From positions 4,735,041 through 4,799,040 of the forward strand of contig JACAUB010000001.1 in the NCBI GenBank assembly GCA_013390605.1: a stretch of DNA of 64,000 nt, read 5' to 3'. Each line of letters opens with the position of its first letter. Positions within the stretch are counted from its first letter, which is position 1. Of this stretch, positions 27,260 through 37,061 are shown piece by piece. The position numbers and the translations under genes are program-made. The notes under the pieces were generated by a model, which searched no databases, was not told the DNA's origin, and worked only from the letters and a program-made list of their open reading frames with translations. This stretch comes from Bacteroidota bacterium. Its GTDB lineage: Bacteria; Bacteroidota; Bacteroidia; Bacteroidales; Cfx3-03.

Positions 27260-28009
27260 TTATAAAATATTTGCTTCAGTGTGTAAAATAGTAACCAGTT
27301 CGTCTATCTCATCGGTTGTAAATAACCTGCAACTCTGACGTGGCTTGGTCTTTTCAACCCATTTCGTTTTTATTTCTGAGTTTAGCGATTCATTACTAAT
27401 AAGATGGATCTTTTTGGTGCGAGCTGTCATGATACCTCTCATTGTAGCAATACGAGGAGCCAGAGCTATACCCTTATGGGCAATAGCTATACAGGGTTTA
27501 TTTATCTTTACCGATTGTTGAAAGTTATCGAAGACACATAATGCTAAGAATGCTTCTTTCGCATAATATAATCCCGCTACACCTGTCAATAAAGGAAGAT
27601 CAAGCAATTCTGCTAACATTGGACCTACTGCAGAACCATTATAATCGCTCGATTCGTTTCCACAAATGATTAAATCAAAAGGTGTTTTTGCAATTTCCAA
27701 AGCAAGAAGCTTCGCTGTCTGTAAAGAATCAGTAGGTTGCGAATCTATCCGTATAGCAGAATCTGCCCCCATTGCTAATGCTTTGCGCAATACCGTTTCA
27801 TTCTCTTTAGGCCCAACATGAATGACTATAACTTCAGTAATCGCTCCTTTACTTTCATCTTTCAGTTCAATAGAGCGGGTAAGTGCCAATTCGTCCCATG
27901 GATTAATAACCCACTGAACTCCATTTAAATCAACTGACTGATGATCAGATGAAACTTTTATCCGAGTAGTAGAATCGGGGACAATATTTATACAAACAAG
28001 AATTTTCAT
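27260..28009 (-). CDS. etfB: Electron transfer flavoprotein subunit beta
   Basis: This is the nucleotide-binding beta subunit, forming a heterodimer with EtfA. The 249 residues show the expected start MKILVCINIVPDSTTRIKV, NPWDELALTRSIEL, MGADSAIRID, ICGNESSDYNGSAVGPMLAELL and GIALAPRIATMRGIM. The last Lys-rich part matches the loop that embraces EtfA. It is the first gene of an etfBA operon read leftward. Confidence 0.96.
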   Translation of the reverse strand: MKILVCINIVPDSTTRIKVSSDHQSVDLNGVQWVINPWDELALTRSIELKDESKGAITEVIVIHVGPKENETVLRKALAMGADSAIRIDSQPTDSLQTAKLLALEIAKTPFDLIICGNESSDYNGSAVGPMLAELLDLPLLTGVAGLYYAKEAFLALCVFDNFQQSVKINKPCIAIAHKGIALAPRIATMRGIMTARTKKIHLISNESLNSEIKTKWVEKTKPRQSCRLFTTDEIDELVTILHTEANIL

Positions 28010-28151
28010 TCGAAATCATTAGATTTTAGTGCTGGTATTTTTAAGCTTTTTTTAATAATCGTAAAGCTAATATACGGCCAAAAGTTTAAAATTTAATTCT
28101 TTTCCTTAAACATGGTTTTTCATCTAATGTTTACAAACTTTCTATTTTAAA

Positions 28152-28185
28152 CTAAAAAAGACGACTATTAAGTCGTCTTTTTTAG
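28152..28185. terminator. Terminator downstream of tsaB
   Basis: A perfect 15-bp inverted repeat (CTAAAAAAGACGACT / AGTCGTCTTTTTTAG) with a 4-nt loop, 43 bp past the tsaB stop on the minus strand. It has T-runs in both directions. Confidence 0.88.
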
Positions 28186-28227
28186 GAAAGTATATTTAAT
28201 CTTTAATAATGGTTGATGTTGTTGAGA

Positions 28228-28935
28228 TTAATCATAGAGTCCCTTTACAGTGGGTTTTCCGGCAACGAAAGTCTTTAGATAATACGGTTCGAAATAAGCA
28301 AGATCTTCAAATTGTTCGTTTTTTAAACGTTCAAGAGCTGGTAGAATAAGGTGAGCTGCTGAAGTAGTAAAATGATCTAAGATTGAAATGTTTTTGTTTT
28401 CCTGAAAGAGATCTTTAAATTTTGGAGCACCATCTCCAAACAAAAGAATGGGATTTGATGATTTATTCTCAAAGGAATCAGCGTTTATGATCTCTGCTGA
28501 AGTAATCGTTTGACGTTGTCCTTTTGCATCAAAAATAGCCATATAAACCTCCATTCTTCGTGCATCAATCATGGGTACTAATAAGGTTTTTTCGTTTCCT
28601 TTTTTCTGAGCAAGTTGTGTAAACTGGTAGGAGGCCATTCCCTCAAGTGTTTCTATCGCAATGAGAGGTTTGTTTAACGAAAAACACAATCCCTTGGCAG
28701 TAGAGACACCAATTCGCAAACCGGTATACGATCCGGGACCTTTACTTACTGCAATTGTGTCCAACTCATTTAATTGATAACCACTTTCTTTCATTACCTC
28801 TTCAATGAAAATGGTAATTAATGCAGAATGAGAATTGTGTTCTTTGCTTTCGCGTATTGCAATAATCTCATCATTTTTTGCAAGAGCAACCGAACATACT
28901 TGCGTAGCTGTTTCAAGACAGAGTATCAATGACAT
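28228..28935 (-). CDS. tsaB: tRNA t6A37 modification protein TsaB
   Basis: This is the ASKHA-fold partner of TsaD in making threonylcarbamoyl-adenosine at position 37 of ANN-decoding tRNAs. The 235-residue protein has LCLETATQVCSVALAK, SHSALITIFIEEVM and the family signature VSKGPGSYTGLRIGVSTAKG, with PMIDARRMEVYMAIF further on. It is preceded on the same strand by an HlyD-type gene but separated from it by a terminator hairpin, so it is probably expressed partly independently. Confidence 0.95.
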   Translation of the reverse strand: MSLILCLETATQVCSVALAKNDEIIAIRESKEHNSHSALITIFIEEVMKESGYQLNELDTIAVSKGPGSYTGLRIGVSTAKGLCFSLNKPLIAIETLEGMASYQFTQLAQKKGNEKTLLVPMIDARRMEVYMAIFDAKGQRQTITSAEIINADSFENKSSNPILLFGDGAPKFKDLFQENKNISILDHFTTSAAHLILPALERLKNEQFEDLAYFEPYYLKTFVAGKPTVKGLYD

Positions 28936-28953
28936 AAAATAGATTTTAAGAGA

Positions 28954-28988
28954 AAAGCCTGCTAAAGATAAATTCCTTAGCAGGCTTT
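28954..28988 (-). terminator. Terminator after the HlyD-family adaptor gene
   Basis: A 12-bp perfect inverted repeat (AAAGCCTGCTAA / TTAGCAGGCTTT) with an 11-nt loop between the adaptor gene stop and the tsaB start, both on the minus strand. Confidence 0.75.
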
Positions 28989-29011
28989 ACAAAAATAATT
29001 AAAATATACGC

Positions 29012-30379
29012 TTATTCTTTACTATCGTAAAGTTTTGATTTATCGACCTTTGTTACCTTATCGCCATCTTTAAGTTTTTTGGTAACGACCTTATAAGGTG
29101 CTGAGATAACCTCGTCTTTTTCTTTCAAACCACTTAAGATCTGAATATTGGTATTGTCTTGCACACCAGTTTTCACTTTTGTCAGTTTTGCAACTCCATT
29201 TACATAAACAAACACGATTTCCTGTGTTGGTTCATCTGGTTTTTTAACATCATTCTGATCTGCATCTTTATTTTTTTCTTTATTTGCGGCGGCAGCTAAT
29301 TTCAGTTTAGCACTATCTGCTCTTGTCGTAACAGCTTGGATAGGAATGGTAAGCACATTAGCAACCCGCTTGGTTCTGATTTCGACATTAGCCGACATGC
29401 CAGGACGGAAAGGGCTGAAGTTTGGTTTGTCTTTTGGAATAAGATCTGTGTATGATTCTTTAAGGATTCTGACTTTTACATCAAAATTGGTAACCTGATC
29501 GGCTGTTAGACCAGTAGTAGCTGCAGAAGTAGCTATTTCAGTTACTAACCCTTTGAACTTACGATTAAGATAAGAGTCGACTTCAATCAGGGCAGTATCA
29601 CCCAGTTTAACACGAACAATATCATTCTCGTTAACACTTACATTTACACGCATAAGATCGAGATTAGCAATACGCAAAACTTCTGTACCTGCAGAGAACT
29701 GAGAAGCTCCGGCAACTCTTTCACCTTTTTCAACGTTTAATTTAGATATGATACCATCTACAGGTGCGAAAAGAGTTGTTTTGGTGAAGTTTTCATTTGC
29801 CTCTTTTACGCTGGCAGCAGCACTACCAACTCCATATTCAGAGGCTTTTACATTTTCTTCACCAGCAGTAACTTCAGATTTTGCAGTCTCAAAATTTGAT
29901 ACAGCCTGATCATATTCAGATGATGATATCGTTTTCTGTTCCCATAGTTTCTTTGAACGATCAAAAGAATTCTTGGCATTGATAAACTGTGCTTTTACTT
30001 GTGCAAGGCGTGCTTTTGCATTGGCCAGATTTGCTTTCTGTGAATTTAAAGCAGCAACTACTCTATCTAAAGAAGAACGATATAGTTCAGGATTGATTTT
30101 AGCTAATACTTGTCCTTTTTTTACAACATCGCCCTCTTTAATTAAAAGCTCAATTATTTCTCCGGATACGTCAGGGCTGACTTTAACTTCAGTTTCAGGT
30201 TGAATTTTCCCATTAGCCGAAACTGTTTCAATGATGCTTCTTTTTGCTACAAACTCTGTTGCAACCTTAGTTTCGGAAGAGCCTCCAATCGTACCATTAC
30301 GTTTTAGTACTACGAGGATTACGAGAATTACAATTATTCCTGCTCCTATTATCCAAAATAGTTTTTTATTCTTTTTCAT
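29012..30379 (-). CDS. HlyD/MacA-family efflux periplasmic adaptor
   Basis: This 455-residue membrane fusion protein has an N-terminal membrane anchor (FWIIGAGIIVILVILVVL). A lipoyl-like half (PDVSGEIIELLIKEGDVVKKG) leads into a long alpha-helical hairpin (about residues 95-190, with KARLAQVKAQFINAKNSFD) and returns through TTLFAPVDGIISKLNVEKGE to beta-barrel domains. A charged insertion (KLKLAAAANKEKNKDADQ) is unusual. It links an inner-membrane transporter to the TolC-type channel encoded just upstream. No ABC or RND pump gene is present here, so the pump must be elsewhere. Confidence 0.9.
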   Translation of the reverse strand: MKKNKKLFWIIGAGIIVILVILVVLKRNGTIGGSSETKVATEFVAKRSIIETVSANGKIQPETEVKVSPDVSGEIIELLIKEGDVVKKGQVLAKINPELYRSSLDRVVAALNSQKANLANAKARLAQVKAQFINAKNSFDRSKKLWEQKTISSSEYDQAVSNFETAKSEVTAGEENVKASEYGVGSAAASVKEANENFTKTTLFAPVDGIISKLNVEKGERVAGASQFSAGTEVLRIANLDLMRVNVSVNENDIVRVKLGDTALIEVDSYLNRKFKGLVTEIATSAATTGLTADQVTNFDVKVRILKESYTDLIPKDKPNFSPFRPGMSANVEIRTKRVANVLTIPIQAVTTRADSAKLKLAAAANKEKNKDADQNDVKKPDEPTQEIVFVYVNGVAKLTKVKTGVQDNTNIQILSGLKEKDEVISAPYKVVTKKLKDGDKVTKVDKSKLYDSKE

Positions 30380-30478
30380 CGTGCTTGCGGTTTGTCGGTG
30401 TAATGTGAAATTCTGACCTTGATATTTGAATAGTCAAAGGTCAGAATTTCATTTGTTTAAAACAACTGTTTTTAAATA

Positions 30479-31894
30479 TTATTGAATGTTAAGCGAAATA
30501 GGTTTTCCCATGTAGAAATCAAGAATAGTTGTACGGAATAAATAATCAAATTTTGCTTGCAATAAAGTTGATTCTGCAGCACTTAATTCTTTCTTAGCAG
30601 TATTATAATCAACACTACTCAATAAACCAACATTGAAACGCTGTTCTGAATAATGAAATGATTCTTTTGTTGAACTTACGGCTTTTTCAGCTGATTGATA
30701 TTTGTTTAATGCTGCTTTAGAATCTGCATAGGCTTGTTCAATCGTTTTGTTTAGCTGTTGTTTAGCTAGTTGTAGATCATATTTACTACTTTCAATATTT
30801 AACTTGGATCTCTTCACATTATTTTGTCCCTGATAGTTACTGAAGATAGGAATGCTCATATAAACACCAAAAGACTTTTGAATATTTCCATTGATCTGAT
30901 CATTCCATTTATAATCTTTATAGGTATAATCAGCACTCATTGAATACACTGGAACGTTTCCAGGTTTGGTGTAACCTATAGCAACTTCTTTTGGGATAAC
31001 CTGATCTATTGTTTGAAGTTTGGTAGAGAAACCGGTATTTAATGATCCGCTTAATGAAATACTGGGCATTAATGAAGAGTATGTTCTTTTAAGGCCAAGC
31101 TCGGCTGACTTAACTCTAAGATCTGCACTCTTTATTGAAGGTTGTAAGGCTAATGCTGTTTCGTAAATACTATTTGGAGTAGCTTGTAATGTGGTTTGAT
31201 TTAACATCGTTAGTTTTGGAGCCTCTATAATAAATTTATCTTCGTTTGTAATATCCATTAGTTGGTAAAGCGAAAGATAACCAAGATCCAAATTGTTTTT
31301 TGCCTGAACTACTTGATACTCTTCAGAAGCAGCCTGAGCTTGAATATTCAGTAAATCCCCCTGAGCCTTAGTACCGGCATCAACCATTTTTTGCATTCTA
31401 TCCACTTGTTGGTTAGTAACATCAAGTTGTGCCTTGGCGTTATTTAACAGCTCCTGATAAAATAAAATTTGAAGATAAGTAGATGCAATATTTAATGAGA
31501 TGTCGTCCATTAATTTATCCTGATCATACTTCGAGGCTTGACGATTAATCAGGCTTTGCTTAATGGCGTTTAATTTCTGAAATCCATTAAAAATAGTGAT
31601 ACTACCATTTAATGATCCTGAATACGAACCACCATCATAAAACTGGTTAGTAAACTGATTAACAGTTTTAAAACTTTTTGAATAGCCCGTACTTCCATTT
31701 ACACTAGGCAAAAGATTTAACTTTGACTGCTCTAAATCAATGTCAGCTGATTTTGTTGTAAGCATCTGTTTCTTTACCTGAATATTATGACTTAATGCAT
31801 AATCAATGCATTTTTCAAGGCTCCAAACTTTGTCTTGAGCTTGCGTGAAGCCTGCAAACAACAAGGCAATAATCAATAATGCCGATTTTCTCAT
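30479..31894 (-). CDS. TolC-family outer-membrane efflux protein
   Basis: This 471-residue outer-membrane channel subunit has a signal peptide (MRKSALLIIALLFAGFTQAQ) followed by two repeats of the OEP helix-strand pattern. These start with SLEKCIDYALSHNIQVKKQ and end with the FNVGLLSSVDYNTAKKELSAAESTLLQAKFDYLF helix characteristic of TolC proteins. It would form the outer conduit for the adaptor encoded 99 bp downstream. It is divergent from the patatin-like gene across a 291-bp gap. Confidence 0.92.
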   Translation of the reverse strand: MRKSALLIIALLFAGFTQAQDKVWSLEKCIDYALSHNIQVKKQMLTTKSADIDLEQSKLNLLPSVNGSTGYSKSFKTVNQFTNQFYDGGSYSGSLNGSITIFNGFQKLNAIKQSLINRQASKYDQDKLMDDISLNIASTYLQILFYQELLNNAKAQLDVTNQQVDRMQKMVDAGTKAQGDLLNIQAQAASEEYQVVQAKNNLDLGYLSLYQLMDITNEDKFIIEAPKLTMLNQTTLQATPNSIYETALALQPSIKSADLRVKSAELGLKRTYSSLMPSISLSGSLNTGFSTKLQTIDQVIPKEVAIGYTKPGNVPVYSMSADYTYKDYKWNDQINGNIQKSFGVYMSIPIFSNYQGQNNVKRSKLNIESSKYDLQLAKQQLNKTIEQAYADSKAALNKYQSAEKAVSSTKESFHYSEQRFNVGLLSSVDYNTAKKELSAAESTLLQAKFDYLFRTTILDFYMGKPISLNIQ

Positions 31895-32133
31895 CTGTTT
31901 TAGTTTTTTGTGTAGTATTGGTATTGCGTGATAATGATGTTGGATTTTTAAAAATTTGTTGACAAAATAAGGGTTTTCAATTTATCAATCAAATATAGAT
32001 AAAAACGAAATAACCAGAACATACAATTCTTCCGATTTGTGTTTTTTGACGCTTGAAACGACAAAAGGTTACATTCAACTGTAAAATGATTCAATTAAGA
32101 GTTTTTTATTTTTAGTAATGCGAATAGTCTCTT

Positions 32134-32141
32134 TAATTTTG
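32134..32141 (+). promoter_or_regulatory. Putative -7 element (TAATTTTG) for the patatin-like gene
   Basis: TAATTTTG lies 44 bp before the ATG, in the 291-bp divergent gap (31895-32185), which otherwise holds only AT-rich sequence. Confidence 0.5.
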
Positions 32142-32185
32142 TACAATATTATTCAGACTTTTTATCAAATTAATATGTTTTTGTA

Positions 32186-34384
32186 ATGAATCGGATCTAT
32201 AAAATTTTGATCTTTTTACTTCTTCTGGTTCCTTTATCTATTTCTGCTCAGAAAATAGATTCAAATAAACGTGTTCGACCCAAAGTGGGTCTTGTTTTAA
32301 GTGGGGGAGGTGCGAAAGGATTTGCACAAATAGGGGTTATCAAAGTACTTGAAGAGGCAGGTATTCGACCTGATTTCGTAGGCGGTACTTCTATGGGTAG
32401 TATCATTGGTGGTTTATATGCTTTAGGATATGATTCAGAATCGATGAAGCATTTGATTGCAGAGATTAATTGGGACGAATTATTAAACGACAAGATTTCT
32501 CGTCGCGATTTATCTATTGAAGAAAAAAATGAAGATGGACGATATATTTTCTCTTTCCCTTTCCGTAAATCACATTTTGAATTACCGGCTGGATTACGTT
32601 CAGGCCAGAATATATCAAACCTGTTATCAAAGCTTACAAGTCCTGTTTATCAGATCTCTCGGTTCGATAAATTACCTATTCCCTTTTATTGTGTAGCTGC
32701 CGACATAGAGAAGGGCGAATCTGTTCTCTTAAATAGTGGATATCTGGCTGATGCCATGCGCGCAAGTATGTCGATCCCTACATTATTTACGCCTATTGAA
32801 ATTGATAATAGGATGCTTGTAGATGGTGGGCTTTTTGATAACTACCCCGCTGAGATTATGAAAAGGCAGGGAGCTGATATCATTATTGGAGTGGATGTTC
32901 AGCGAACGCTTTTTACGAAGAAAGAGCTTCGTTCTATCAAACGGGTTGTTGAACAAATGGGTAACTTTTTACGCAACCAGGCAACATTGGATGGTAGAAA
33001 AATTACAGATTATCTTATACTGCCAGATGTTGAACATTATTCTATCACTGATTTTGATAAGGCGGATTCAATCATTGAACGTGGTGAACGTGCTGCCCGA
33101 TTAATGTTACCTGCTTTACGTAAATTAGTCGACTCTCTAAATACAATAGGACCGGCCCCAAAGAAAATTCCTTCGGCTGTGATCCCCAATCAGCTAATTG
33201 TTAGAGCTATAAAATATGAAGGATTAATAAAAGTACCCGAAGCAGACGTACAAAATCGTTTGGATATATATGTTGGCGATACTGTTTCTATGGACGATTT
33301 GTCTAAAGCTATTGATCGCACCTATGCCAGTCAGTATTTCGATAATGTCACCTACAAATTGGAACCAAAAGATGATGGTATTTGCCTGATAGTTAGATTA
33401 CTTGAAAAGGATTATGGTTTAGTGCGAATGGGGGTTCATTATGATAATGATTTTGAGGCCTCCCTCTTATTCAATGGTGATTTTAGAAATGTCTTATTCA
33501 ATGGGTCAAAGCTTTCTGTCGATATTGGATTAGGAAGGAATCCTCGGTTTTCATTTCTTTATTATCTTAATAATGGTCGTTGGCCAAATATTGGAACATC
33601 CATAAAAACGAATACACTTGATGTTTATAATTATGATCAGGATGGAAATAAGACCGCTAGTTATCGCTATTCGGAGATGTTGGTCGATTTGTTTGTCGAA
33701 TCGATCATCAGTAATTCAATGTCTGTTGGAATAGGATCTCAATTTGAAATGTCCTCGCTTCGTAAAGCTGTTTCACCTCTTCAATTAGGAAATGTTGAAC
33801 AAGCCTTTTTTAATCTCTATGCTTATTACAAAGTAGATACTTACGACAGAGCATTCTTTCCTCGCAAAGGTGGTTCACTTTGGATAGAAGGAAAATTAGT
33901 GAATGGTATTAATAAAGCAGTAGCAGATTATGATGCGGCCACTCTCATTACCCTGAAATATCGCAATGCATTTAAAGTTAGCCATAATGTCTCAATCATT
34001 CCTTCCGTAAATATCGGAGCGGCCATTGCTGATTCACTTCCATTTCAGCACCGCTATTTTATTGGCGGTGCCAACTTTGGAGAGAACAGACAGATATTTC
34101 CATTTATGGGCATGAATTTAATGCAGCATTCGGATTATTCAGCATTAGCATTGGGATGCGATTTGCAATACGAATTCCATCGAAATCATTTTCTGGTATT
34201 CAAATACAGTATAGGCAGAACTGCTCGAAAAGTAGAAACATTGCTTAATTTGAGTAATGCATATCAAGGTATTGGGATGACATATGGATACAATAGTCCA
34301 ATTGGACCCATCGAGCTTTCTCTGATGATCTCTAATAATACCAATAAAGTACTATCGTTTATAAACCTGGGCTATTGGTTTTAA
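32186..34384 (+). CDS. Patatin-like phospholipase with POTRA and BamA-like barrel
   Basis: This 732-residue protein has a signal peptide (about residues 1-21, ending SISAQ) and a patatin domain. The oxyanion hole is GGGAKG (40-45), the nucleophile is S69 in GGTSMGS and the catalytic Asp is D213 in VDGGLFDNYP. A POTRA-like segment follows (about 345-410), then a C-terminal surface-antigen barrel ending INLGYWF. The order matches PlpD-type (type Vd) autotransporter-like proteins and the Bacteroidota patatin/BamA fusions. The likely role is lipid hydrolysis at the cell envelope. The stop is 2 bp from the end of the convergent response-regulator gene. Confidence 0.92.
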   Translation: MNRIYKILIFLLLLVPLSISAQKIDSNKRVRPKVGLVLSGGGAKGFAQIGVIKVLEEAGIRPDFVGGTSMGSIIGGLYALGYDSESMKHLIAEINWDELLNDKISRRDLSIEEKNEDGRYIFSFPFRKSHFELPAGLRSGQNISNLLSKLTSPVYQISRFDKLPIPFYCVAADIEKGESVLLNSGYLADAMRASMSIPTLFTPIEIDNRMLVDGGLFDNYPAEIMKRQGADIIIGVDVQRTLFTKKELRSIKRVVEQMGNFLRNQATLDGRKITDYLILPDVEHYSITDFDKADSIIERGERAARLMLPALRKLVDSLNTIGPAPKKIPSAVIPNQLIVRAIKYEGLIKVPEADVQNRLDIYVGDTVSMDDLSKAIDRTYASQYFDNVTYKLEPKDDGICLIVRLLEKDYGLVRMGVHYDNDFEASLLFNGDFRNVLFNGSKLSVDIGLGRNPRFSFLYYLNNGRWPNIGTSIKTNTLDVYNYDQDGNKTASYRYSEMLVDLFVESIISNSMSVGIGSQFEMSSLRKAVSPLQLGNVEQAFFNLYAYYKVDTYDRAFFPRKGGSLWIEGKLVNGINKAVADYDAATLITLKYRNAFKVSHNVSIIPSVNIGAAIADSLPFQHRYFIGGANFGENRQIFPFMGMNLMQHSDYSALALGCDLQYEFHRNHFLVFKYSIGRTARKVETLLNLSNAYQGIGMTYGYNSPIGPIELSLMISNNTNKVLSFINLGYWF

Positions 34385-34386
34385 GG

Positions 34387-35091
34387 TTAGATGTTTGCAA
34401 CAAGCTTAAAGCCGATACCGTGTACATTGATTAACTCAACAGTTTCATCCTCTTTAAGATATTTTCTGAGTTTAGCAATGTAAACGTCCATACTACGTGC
34501 ATTGAAATATGAATCATCGCTCCAGATATGTTTTAAGGCAACGCTTCTATCTAATACATTGTTTAAATTCTCGGCGAGCATTTTGAGCAGTTCAGACTCT
34601 TTCGCCGTTAATTTATGCTCAATACTATCGAAAGTAAGAATATGTCGATTGTAATTAAATGTATACCGACCAATTCTATACATATTTGCTACAGCAGGAG
34701 GAGCTTCATTTTGTTGAGCTCTTCTGATAATGGCATTAATTCTAACCAAAAGTTCTTCCATGCTGAAAGGCTTGGTGAGATAGTCGTCACCTCCGATCTC
34801 AAATCCTTTTAATTTATCCTCTTGTAACGATTTAGCGGTAAGGAAAAGGATAGGTGTTTTTTTATCAAATACTCTAATTTCGCGTGCAAGAGTAAACCCA
34901 TCTTTTATCGGCATCATTACATCCAGAATACAAAAGTCGAATTTCTCCTTCTGAAAAGCGTCAAAAGCTTCTTGCCCGTTTATAAACAAGCGGGTTTCAA
35001 AACCTTTTGCTTCCAGGTATGCTCTAAGGATATTACCAAGATTCCGGTCGTCTTCGGCCAGTAAAATCTTTAATTTATTCATCTCCTCCAT
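34387..35091 (-). CDS. OmpR-family response regulator (RprY-like)
   Basis: This 234-residue DNA-binding response regulator has a receiver domain with the acidic pocket LLAEDD, phospho-acceptor D57 (CILDVMMPIKDG) and the Thr/Lys pair in LFLTAKS and YLTKPFSMEELL. A winged-helix effector domain follows (YTFNYNRHILTF, LTAKESELLKMLAEN, MDVYIAKLRKYL, VHGIGFKL). It resembles Bacteroides RprY. It follows its kinase gene by 46 bp, so the two form a two-component operon. Confidence 0.9.
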   Translation of the reverse strand: MEEMNKLKILLAEDDRNLGNILRAYLEAKGFETRLFINGQEAFDAFQKEKFDFCILDVMMPIKDGFTLAREIRVFDKKTPILFLTAKSLQEDKLKGFEIGGDDYLTKPFSMEELLVRINAIIRRAQQNEAPPAVANMYRIGRYTFNYNRHILTFDSIEHKLTAKESELLKMLAENLNNVLDRSVALKHIWSDDSYFNARSMDVYIAKLRKYLKEDETVELINVHGIGFKLVANI

Positions 35092-35137
35092 ATGCAGTAA
35101 AATAATTCAGTCAAAGTTAATATAAAAAATAGACGTT

Positions 35138-36739
35138 TTAATTTCCAAAAGGAAGGAATATTTTAAACTTCGATCCCTTATTCAATTCGCTCTCCAGGGT
35201 TATTTTCCCACCATGTTTTTCCACCATGAACTTAACATAGCTCAGTCCAAGGCCAAAACCTTTCACATCATGAATATCACCAGTAGGTACCCGATAGAGC
35301 TTTTCAAAGATTTTCTTCTGATGATTTTTGCTAATTCCCAATCCATTATCAGAAATCGTAATCACAATACCCCCTTTAATATTCTCGGTTGTGACAGAGA
35401 TTTGTGGTTTCCGGGGGGTATATTTATTGGCATTGTCGAGCAGATTATAAATAATATTGGTAAGGTGAACCTTGTCGCCCATAATGTTGCTCTCAACAGC
35501 CTTCAGGTTTTTGGTAATAGAACCATCTCGAATCTCTATCTGGATACCAATATTTCGAATTACATCCGTAATAACCTTGTGAACATCAATTTTTTCTTTT
35601 CTGGGTTTTAACTCTCCCTTTTCAATAATAGCCGTTTGCAGAATTTTCTCAGCCATCTGTCCCAAACGTTTATTCTCCTCACTAACAATGTTGATATACT
35701 GATTGGTTAACTCTTCCGACTTTTGGAACTCTTTATCCGAGAGCGCCTCACAGGCCAATGATATTGTTGAAATGGGTGTTTTAAACTCATGTGTCATATT
35801 ATTGATGAAATCGTTCTTTAGTTCTGATAATTTCTTTTGACGAAGTATCGTTGCAATAGTGTAGCTGAATGATAAAAAGAGCAATATTATCAATATGATC
35901 GAGGCACTGAGCATCCATGATAATTTCAGAAGAACATATTTAATCTGATTTGGAAAGTAAACCATCAAATAATTCTGACTCGAAAATGAGGTGTTTGGAA
36001 ACAATACAAACCGATAACCTTTTGTGCGTAAATCAAGACTATAAAGCCCGGTACGTTCAATCACCATCTGTTTTCTAGAAGTACTATAAATCCCATATTC
36101 GAATGGTGTATTTATTCCCTTATTTCTTAATTCATTGGTCAGCAATGAATCAAGTAGCGTAACATTGATTCGTTTTTCTATCTGTTCGGGATACCGTGAC
36201 TTAAAAAGGTCAAGGAAAACTTCGCTTAATAGCGTTGACTGCTTTAGTAACTCCTCAACATTTTTTCTATTCATAGAAGGCTTCTTCGTGCCTTTTCCTT
36301 TTGAGTCATTTTCATCCTCTGGTTGCGAAATCATCTGATTTGAAGCCATCGTTCCAAGGATATATCCAGTAGATGTGTCGTGAGGAACATCATCATGGTT
36401 TTTATTATCCTGCCCGGGATCTACAATGATCGGTTTATCATTAGCAATGTTGATAGAATCTACCCCAATCTTAGGATTTTGTTGTGCATAGAACATTTTG
36501 CTTAATGAATCTATCGAAGAGTATATAGAGGCACCTTTTTGAAATTTGACCAACTGTTTAGCTACTTCAAATTTCTCCAACTTATAGATAGAGCTTGAAA
36601 CAGCATCATTTACGCCTCTCTCAAATAAAGTCTCGCGAACGGTAATAGCGTTCCTTATCCAAAAAAACTGAATAGCAATTAAGGTAATCAGGGTTAAGAT
36701 TACTAAAGTGATGATGAAGTTTAGGAATTTTTTATTCAT
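35138..36739 (-). CDS. Sensor histidine kinase (RprX-like)
   Basis: This 533-residue membrane sensor kinase has transmembrane segments at about residues 8-28 and 276-298 bounding a periplasmic sensor region. That region has a hydrophilic Asp/Lys/Gly-rich stretch (about 105-160). The dimerisation helix carries H317 in NNMTHEFKTPIS. The ATPase domain shows the N-box (NIIYNLLDNANKYT), G1 (ISDNGLGIS) and G2 (GFGLGLSYVKFM). Paired with the RprY-like regulator downstream. The signal is unknown. Confidence 0.9.
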   Translation of the reverse strand: MNKKFLNFIITLVILTLITLIAIQFFWIRNAITVRETLFERGVNDAVSSSIYKLEKFEVAKQLVKFQKGASIYSSIDSLSKMFYAQQNPKIGVDSINIANDKPIIVDPGQDNKNHDDVPHDTSTGYILGTMASNQMISQPEDENDSKGKGTKKPSMNRKNVEELLKQSTLLSEVFLDLFKSRYPEQIEKRINVTLLDSLLTNELRNKGINTPFEYGIYSTSRKQMVIERTGLYSLDLRTKGYRFVLFPNTSFSSQNYLMVYFPNQIKYVLLKLSWMLSASIILIILLFLSFSYTIATILRQKKLSELKNDFINNMTHEFKTPISTISLACEALSDKEFQKSEELTNQYINIVSEENKRLGQMAEKILQTAIIEKGELKPRKEKIDVHKVITDVIRNIGIQIEIRDGSITKNLKAVESNIMGDKVHLTNIIYNLLDNANKYTPRKPQISVTTENIKGGIVITISDNGLGISKNHQKKIFEKLYRVPTGDIHDVKGFGLGLSYVKFMVEKHGGKITLESELNKGSKFKIFLPFGN

Positions 36740-37061
36740 TATCGCAAATGTAAGGGGTGAATAACCTTAATTGCAAGGTTTAACAAAATTTAACGAACAA
36801 TTCCTGTAATAACATCATATTGTGACTGAGTTATCCCGTGATAATCCTTTTGCTCAACTTGCCAGCCTTATCAGACAACTTACAACAGAAATTAAGTAAA
36901 ATCCGTTATTCATTCAGTATAGTTTGATCGAGCTTTTTTATCACTACAAACGCTTCACCCAAAATAACTTAATAACTAATTCATAAAATCTTTACATGTT
37001 TTTTTACTAAATAGCTGATAAGTAATTAATTTTGCAACGAAATTTCTAAAATGCATAATTC
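36740..37061. other. Divergent intergenic region upstream of pgi
   Basis: A 322-bp AT-rich gap between the divergent kinase gene and pgi. A TAATTTTG (37027-37034) fits a -7 element for pgi, 27 bp before the ATG. Nothing else is recognisable. Confidence 0.5.
37027..37034 (+). promoter_or_regulatory. Putative -7 element (TAATTTTG) for pgi
   Basis: Matches TAnnTTTG 27 bp upstream of the start codon; no clear -33 TTTG. Confidence 0.5.

Noticed and set aside
29012..31894. A complete tripartite efflux pump operon
   Set aside because: Only the adaptor and the TolC-type channel are present; no ABC or RND transporter gene lies beside them, so a complete pump cannot be claimed.
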